Below, piece after piece: positions 60,310 through 64,000 of a stretch of 64,000 bases of DNA (positions within the stretch are counted from its first letter, which is position 1; the number at the start of each line of letters is the position of its first letter). The stretch is from assembly GCF_014646755.1 (NCBI RefSeq), contig NZ_BMNW01000003.1, forward strand, positions 434,001 through 498,000, given 5' to 3'. This stretch comes from Pseudomonas asuensis. Lineage in GTDB: Bacteria; Pseudomonadota; Gammaproteobacteria; Pseudomonadales; Pseudomonadaceae. A model generated the notes under the pieces. It was given only the letters and a program-made list of their open reading frames with translations, was not told the origin of the DNA and ran no database searches. The translations under genes and the position numbers were made by a program.

Positions 60310-61980
60310 TCAGTGTCGATAGAGCCAGAACAGTACAGCGGCCACGTTGATCAGCAGCGAAGCACACGCCACTGTGCGCCAAAAGGCTAGGGGGTTGCGT
60401 TCCAGCAAGGCTTTGGGAGGTGGCATGGGTTGCCGTTCCCCTTGCTCCAGCATCAGCAGCGCCTCTTCTGCAGTTTCGAACCGCTCGGTCGGGCTTTTTG
60501 CTATACAGCGAAGCAACCAGTCGTTTATCCAGACTGGCACATCGTGCCGATAGCGCAGCGCATTTTCTGGCCGCTGAAAGCGCGGTCGCTGAAAAGCCTC
60601 GATTTCGCCATAGGGGTAATGGCCTGTCAGGAGGTGATAGAGCGTAATGCCTGCCGCAAAAAGATCCTGCTGCGGCTCGGGAGTAGCGCCCTCAAATACT
60701 TCAGGCGCGAGGTAGCCCGGAGTTCCCGGTACCGTACCTTCGCTTTCTCGGGAAAGACCTGGGCAATAGGCCAGACCAAAATCCAGAAGCCTGAGCTCGC
60801 CATCGTCGCCGCGGTGCAGGTTCTCGGGTTTTATATCCCGGTGCAGGATATTACGGCGGTGCAGCTGGCCTATGGCGCGCAAGAGTCGGGTTGCGGTATC
60901 CAGCCACTCTCCCAGCGGCAGTGGGCCCTCCTGGCTAAGTTGTGCGGCTAGGGTGCGACCAGGATATTCACGCTGTACGTAATACAGGTGCTGGCGGTGG
61001 GGCAGAGAATGCAGTTCCACAAAGGCCCGCCCGGCGACGCGGCGCAGGAACCATTCTTCCATCAGAAGTGCCTGCATGGCCTGAGTATCACCCTGCTGAG
61101 TTGGCGCGAGGGTCTTGAGCAGCCAGGGGCGTCCCGCTTCATCATGTACTCGGTACAGCCAGGATTGTTGAGAAACGGATAGACGTTGTTCGATCTGCCA
61201 ACCCTCGAAAATCTGGCCTTCTTTGAGGCGTGGCGGAATGGGCCAGCCTTCTACCTCGGCAAGCGCATCGGCCAAGGGTTTGTCCGGCAGAGTTTCGATT
61301 CGTACCAGCAATGCGCTGGCATTATCCTGACTACCGGCTAAATGCGCAGCGTGGATCAGGGCTTGAGTAGCCGAGACCGGATCGGCTTCTTCGAGCAAGG
61401 CACGTCGGATAGCGGTATCGCCCAGGGACGCCCATACCCCATCGCTAGCTAACAGAAAGCAGTCGCCTACCTGTACATCGCCCTCACGAAAGTCTACGAC
61501 CACGTGCGCTTCCAGCCCTAGGGCGCGTGTCAGTACGTGCTGCATTCCGGGTTGTTGCCAGACGTGATCCTCTGTTAGGCAGCGAAGCGTTTCGCCCCGC
61601 AGGTGATAGAGGCGGCAATCACCAACATGAGCGAGGGTATAACGGTGCCCCCGAAGGACGAGGGCAGTCAGCGTCGTTAATAACGGCTGCCCCTGTGTAC
61701 CGGCTTGCAACCATCGGTTCTGTGCCAGGAGCAGGCGGTCCAGGGACTGTGCAACAGGCCAGGTTTCGGGTGTGGAGTAATAGTCCTGCGCCAATGCCTG
61801 TACGGTCGAGCGCGCAGCCAGGCCGCCGTCAGCACATTGGCTTACTCCATCTGCCAAGGCAAACAGGTATCCCTTGCTGGTTGCCAGCGCCGGTGCGGGC
61901 ATTACGCTACGCAATGCGTCCTGGTTTTCCGTGCGTGGACCTGTAGCCGTAGCTTCACCGATGCTCAAGGTAAGGGGCAT
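60310..61980 (-). CDS. Bifunctional PP2C phosphatase/Ser-Thr kinase
   Basis: A 556-residue protein with an N-terminal PP2C phosphatase domain (about residues 1-235; metal motifs TENQDALR, FALADGVSQCADGG, HVGDCRLY, LASDGVW and GSQDNASALLV) and a C-terminal eukaryotic-like kinase (about 255-520; HRDIKPEN catalytic loop, DFGLAY, APEVFEG), ending in one membrane helix (about 535-553). An equivalent gene lies between nirB and the nitrate transporter gene in P. aeruginosa. Its targets are unknown, but it is encoded next to the nitrate genes. The gap to the transporter gene contains a hairpin. Confidence 0.93.
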   Translation of the reverse strand: MPLTLSIGEATATGPRTENQDALRSVMPAPALATSKGYLFALADGVSQCADGGLAARSTVQALAQDYYSTPETWPVAQSLDRLLLAQNRWLQAGTQGQPLLTTLTALVLRGHRYTLAHVGDCRLYHLRGETLRCLTEDHVWQQPGMQHVLTRALGLEAHVVVDFREGDVQVGDCFLLASDGVWASLGDTAIRRALLEEADPVSATQALIHAAHLAGSQDNASALLVRIETLPDKPLADALAEVEGWPIPPRLKEGQIFEGWQIEQRLSVSQQSWLYRVHDEAGRPWLLKTLAPTQQGDTQAMQALLMEEWFLRRVAGRAFVELHSLPHRQHLYYVQREYPGRTLAAQLSQEGPLPLGEWLDTATRLLRAIGQLHRRNILHRDIKPENLHRGDDGELRLLDFGLAYCPGLSRESEGTVPGTPGYLAPEVFEGATPEPQQDLFAAGITLYHLLTGHYPYGEIEAFQRPRFQRPENALRYRHDVPVWINDWLLRCIAKSPTERFETAEEALLMLEQGERQPMPPPKALLERNPLAFWRTVACASLLINVAAVLFWLYRH

Positions 61981-62034
61981 GGCCTGGATTCAATCAATGG
62001 TTGAAGGACATGGGCAACCGTAGTGCTTTACACA

Positions 62035-62058
62035 AAAGCCCGCCATGTAGCGGGCTTT
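62035..62058 (-). terminator. Terminator after the nitrate transporter gene
   Basis: AAAGCCCGC and GCGGGCTTT form a 9-bp stem with a 6-base loop, followed by a short T-tract on the minus strand, 5 bases past the transporter stop. It may limit readthrough into the kinase gene. Confidence 0.7.
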
Positions 62059-62063
62059 CCGGT

Positions 62064-63275
62064 TCAAACGCGTGCGGCGGAAACTGCGGCCGAGCCCCAG
62101 GTGGTTCTCCAGCGGCGCTTCACACTTAGCAGGCCAAACCAGGCCAGCACGCCCAGGCAGGCAAACAGCCACAGCCCGAGTTGATAATCGCCGGTGGATT
62201 GCTTGATGGCGCCAAGGCCTGCCGTCAGGGCAAAGCCGCCAATACCGCCAGCCATTCCGATCAGGCCAGTCATAACGCCGATCTCCCTGCGAAAGCGCTG
62301 CGGCACCAGCTGAAAGACAGAACCATTGCCGGCACCCAGACTCAGCATCGCAACCACGAACAGGGCCAGGGCAGCCGTTGCGCTGGGTAAATGGAAGCCT
62401 ACAGCGGCGATGCAAATGGCTGCTACGGTATACATGCCCAGCAGACAGCGAATCCCCCCAATCCTATCAGCCAGCGCACCGCCCAGTGGACGCATCAGGC
62501 TGCCACCAAAGACGCAGGCGGCTGTGTAATAGCCTGCAATGACAGGCTCCAGACCGTACTGGTCATAGAAATAGCCGGGCAGGGTGCTGGCCAGGCCGAG
62601 GAAACCACCAAAGGTCACACTGTAAAAAAACATGAACCACCAGCTGTCCTGATCGCCAAGTGCTTTGGCATAGTCGGACAACTTCTTTGGCGCAGGCCGC
62701 TCTGGTGCATTACGCGCAAATACCACAAAGAAAATGAGCGTGGCGACCAAAGGAATCAGCGCCCAGCCAAACACGTTGGTCCAGCCGAACATTTTCGCAA
62801 GGCCAGGCGCAAACAGCGCCGCGAAAACGGTCCCGGAGTTACCAGCGCCCGCAATGCCCATGGCCTTGCCTTGATGTTGCGGCGGATACCATTGGGAAGC
62901 CAGTGGTAGTGCAACGGCAAAGGAAGCCCCTGCAAAACCCAGGAAGAGGCCCAGCAATAAGGCCTGGTCATAGCTGTCGATACCCATTTGCCATGCCACA
63001 AATAGCGCTGCAATAACGGCCACTTGACCCATAATGCCTGCGGTCTTGGGTGAAAGCGTGTCGGCTACAAAACCGAGAATCAGGCGCAGCACAGCGCCAG
63101 CCAGGATGGGCGTGGCTACCATCATGCTGCGCTGCTGGGTAGTCAGTTGCAGGTCGGAGGCAATCTGCACTGCCAGGGGGCCAAGTACGTACCAGACCAT
63201 GAAGCTCAGGTCGAAATAAAGAAACGCGGCAAAGAGCGTAGGCGCATGGCCGGCTTTCCAGAAACTCGTGTTCAT
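62064..63275 (-). CDS. Nitrate/nitrite MFS transporter (NarK/NasA family)
   Basis: A 403-residue major facilitator protein with 12 predicted helices. The family signatures of nitrate/nitrite porters are visible: FLYFDLSFMVWYVLGPLAVQIASDL, the Gly-rich FLGFAGASFAVALPLASQWYPPQHQGKAMGIAGAGNSGT, and FFYSVTFGGFLGLASTLPGYFYDQYGL. It imports nitrate for the reductase encoded at 51883. A sigma-54 promoter and a two-hairpin leader precede it (63426-63538). The ATG follows an AGGTG Shine-Dalgarno sequence. Confidence 0.94.
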   Translation of the reverse strand: MNTSFWKAGHAPTLFAAFLYFDLSFMVWYVLGPLAVQIASDLQLTTQQRSMMVATPILAGAVLRLILGFVADTLSPKTAGIMGQVAVIAALFVAWQMGIDSYDQALLLGLFLGFAGASFAVALPLASQWYPPQHQGKAMGIAGAGNSGTVFAALFAPGLAKMFGWTNVFGWALIPLVATLIFFVVFARNAPERPAPKKLSDYAKALGDQDSWWFMFFYSVTFGGFLGLASTLPGYFYDQYGLEPVIAGYYTAACVFGGSLMRPLGGALADRIGGIRCLLGMYTVAAICIAAVGFHLPSATAALALFVVAMLSLGAGNGSVFQLVPQRFRREIGVMTGLIGMAGGIGGFALTAGLGAIKQSTGDYQLGLWLFACLGVLAWFGLLSVKRRWRTTWGSAAVSAARV

Positions 63276-63425
63276 TCGTGCACCTCGTAATCAACGATGT
63301 ACCCGCCACGCGGCAGGGCCTCAGTTCGAACATCACAAGGCGAACGCGCCTGACGTGCGTTGCGAAATGCCAGGCACTCAACACATCTGCGGTGCGTCCA
63401 CCCGCCCCGGGCATTGGGGCAGAAA

Positions 63426-63482
63426 CGACAAAGGCGCCACGTCGCTCTCTACCAAAGCAGGAGCAACGCGACGCCTTTGTCG
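63426..63482 (-). promoter_or_regulatory. Leader inverted repeat of the nitrate transporter
   Basis: CGACAAAGGCG and CGCCTTTGTCG (11 bp, 63426-63436 and 63472-63482) are a perfect inverted repeat with further inner pairing (GTCGC/GCGAC region). It occupies the place of the terminator stem in the cobA and nirB leaders but lacks the clear T-run. Confidence 0.65.
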
Positions 63483-63488
63483 TAGGTG

Positions 63489-63508
63489 GGTAACCGCCAT
63501 TGGCTACC
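63489..63508 (-). promoter_or_regulatory. ANTAR-type antiterminator hairpin of the nitrate transporter
   Basis: GGTAGCC and GGTTACC form a 7-bp stem around the loop AATGGC, about 4 bases after the expected transcript start. Confidence 0.75.
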
Positions 63509-63523
63509 GTTACAGACAGGACT

Positions 63524-63538
63524 GCAAAGGCCAAGCCA
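63524..63538 (-). promoter_or_regulatory. Sigma-54 promoter of the nitrate transporter gene
   Basis: Minus-strand TGGCTTGGCCTTTGC has GG and GC 12 bases apart and retains the consensus TGGC...TTGC ends. Expected start near 63512. Confidence 0.75.
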
Positions 63539-63651
63539 AGTCGATAAAGTGCTCTGGAATGCGGTTTTACCGTCAGGCTATCGGCTGTTCTGAATCATTA
63601 CAGAGCATATTTCGTGTATGTGCTCGCATATAGGGCATATGCAGTGACTCG

Positions 63652-64000
63652 TTAAGAGGCTACGTGATCTGGCTTTTTGCTGCGGACAAAGCGCTCATAA
63701 GCATCAAAGTCGAATTTAGTGGCAGACAGAATCTGGCTCTGCTTCAACGTAAGGTAGATGTCCTTATCCGCATCGGCATAGTGGGTCGTAAACGTTACCC
63801 AGAGTTTATCCTTGTCCCGGTAGCCGCTCATGATCGGCTTGATACAAACCTCCTGGTCAGCCCCTTCCGTTTCGCTGGGCTCGCCCAGAGTTGTGATCCT
63901 GCCGACGTAGACCTTTCGCTCTTCCAGAGAGAGCATCAAGGTTTCCCGGTTGATCGTGGCGTTGAAGAGCAGGTCATCAAGCGGACTGTCCTTGAGGATG
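63652..64000 (-). CDS. Hypothetical protein, 5' end outside window
   Basis: An open frame enters from the right edge and stops at 63652, so only the last 115 codons are seen; the start lies beyond the window. The visible part (DSPLDDLLFNATINRETLMLSLEERKVYVGRITTLGE..., CIKPIMSGYRDKDKLWVTFTTHY) looks soluble and beta-rich, with no membrane or signal segment. No family recognised. It ends upstream of and on the same strand as the nitrate transporter promoter. Confidence 0.7.
   Translation of the reverse strand, partial: ILKDSPLDDLLFNATINRETLMLSLEERKVYVGRITTLGEPSETEGADQEVCIKPIMSGYRDKDKLWVTFTTHYADADKDIYLTLKQSQILSATKFDFDAYERFVRSKKPDHVAS

Larger units (their letters stand above)
63276..63651. other. 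Leader and promoter region of the nitrate transporter gene
   Basis: This region of about 375 bases contains the sigma-54 promoter, antiterminator-like hairpin and inverted repeat listed separately. The part from 63540 to 63650 shows A/T-rich short palindromes (GCATAT repeats) but no clear NtrC site. Confidence 0.6.

Noticed and set aside
63540-63651. NtrC site upstream of the nitrate transporter
   Set aside because: No GCAC-N7-GTGC dyad was found; only A/T-rich short palindromes are visible.
1-64000. Insertion sequences, prophage, CRISPR array, integron or plasmid origin
   Set aside because: No transposase, integrase or phage genes, no repeat-spacer pattern and no rRNA or iteron repeats were seen anywhere in the window.

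Overview
The window looks like a chromosomal segment of a yellow-pigmented pseudomonad (Gammaproteobacteria, moderate GC). Three things support this: the nitrate-assimilation block (cobA, nasA, nirD, nirB, Ser/Thr kinase-phosphatase, nitrate transporter), the aot-type arginine uptake operon and the mobA-moaB-moeA group all follow the order I know from Pseudomonas; the tmRNA, tRNA-Pro(CGG) and ROSE-like ibpA leader are gammaproteobacterial in style; and a complete zeaxanthin-glucoside carotenoid cluster is present, as in yellow Pseudomonas or Pantoea-like bacteria. The species is an inference. I see no insertion sequence, prophage, integron or CRISPR array.

Layout. 1-11000: signalling block with two large hybrid histidine kinases (the first cut by the left edge), the Ser/Thr symporter SstT, two small envelope proteins and a GAF-GGDEF-EAL protein. 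11.2-21.4 kb: a 3-methyladenine glycosylase, a CYP152 fatty-acid peroxygenase, a very long curlin-repeat protein, IbpA behind a sigma-32 promoter and RNA-thermometer-like leader, tmRNA, an SDR, several small secreted or membrane proteins and a ModA-like binding protein. 21.5-24.5 kb: tRNA-Pro, a YgdI/YgdR lipoprotein and molybdenum-cofactor genes mobA, moaB, moeA. 24.6-34 kb: YegS lipid kinase, then crtZ and the translationally coupled idi-crtX-crtY-crtI-crtB operon, with crtE divergent. 34-49 kb: the four-protein Lhr-Lig-Exo-Pe DNA-repair set, split into two halves around the aotJQM-deacylase-aotP operon. 49-64 kb: a GGDEF/EAL protein and the nitrate-assimilation locus, interrupted by a thioesterase and an EptA lipid A transferase, ending in a truncated gene at the right edge.

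The strongest regulatory signal is in the nitrogen genes. cobA, nirB and the nitrate transporter each have a -24/-12 (sigma-54) promoter followed, 4-11 bases after the expected transcript start, by a hairpin whose six-base loop reads AAYGGC, and then by a second long stem beginning ACAAAGGCG. This is the architecture of ANTAR-protein (NasT) antitermination leaders. A sigma-54 site with an upstream NtrC-like site also precedes aotJ, so arginine uptake and nitrate use appear to share nitrogen control. Molybdenum-cofactor genes in the same window serve the nitrate reductase.
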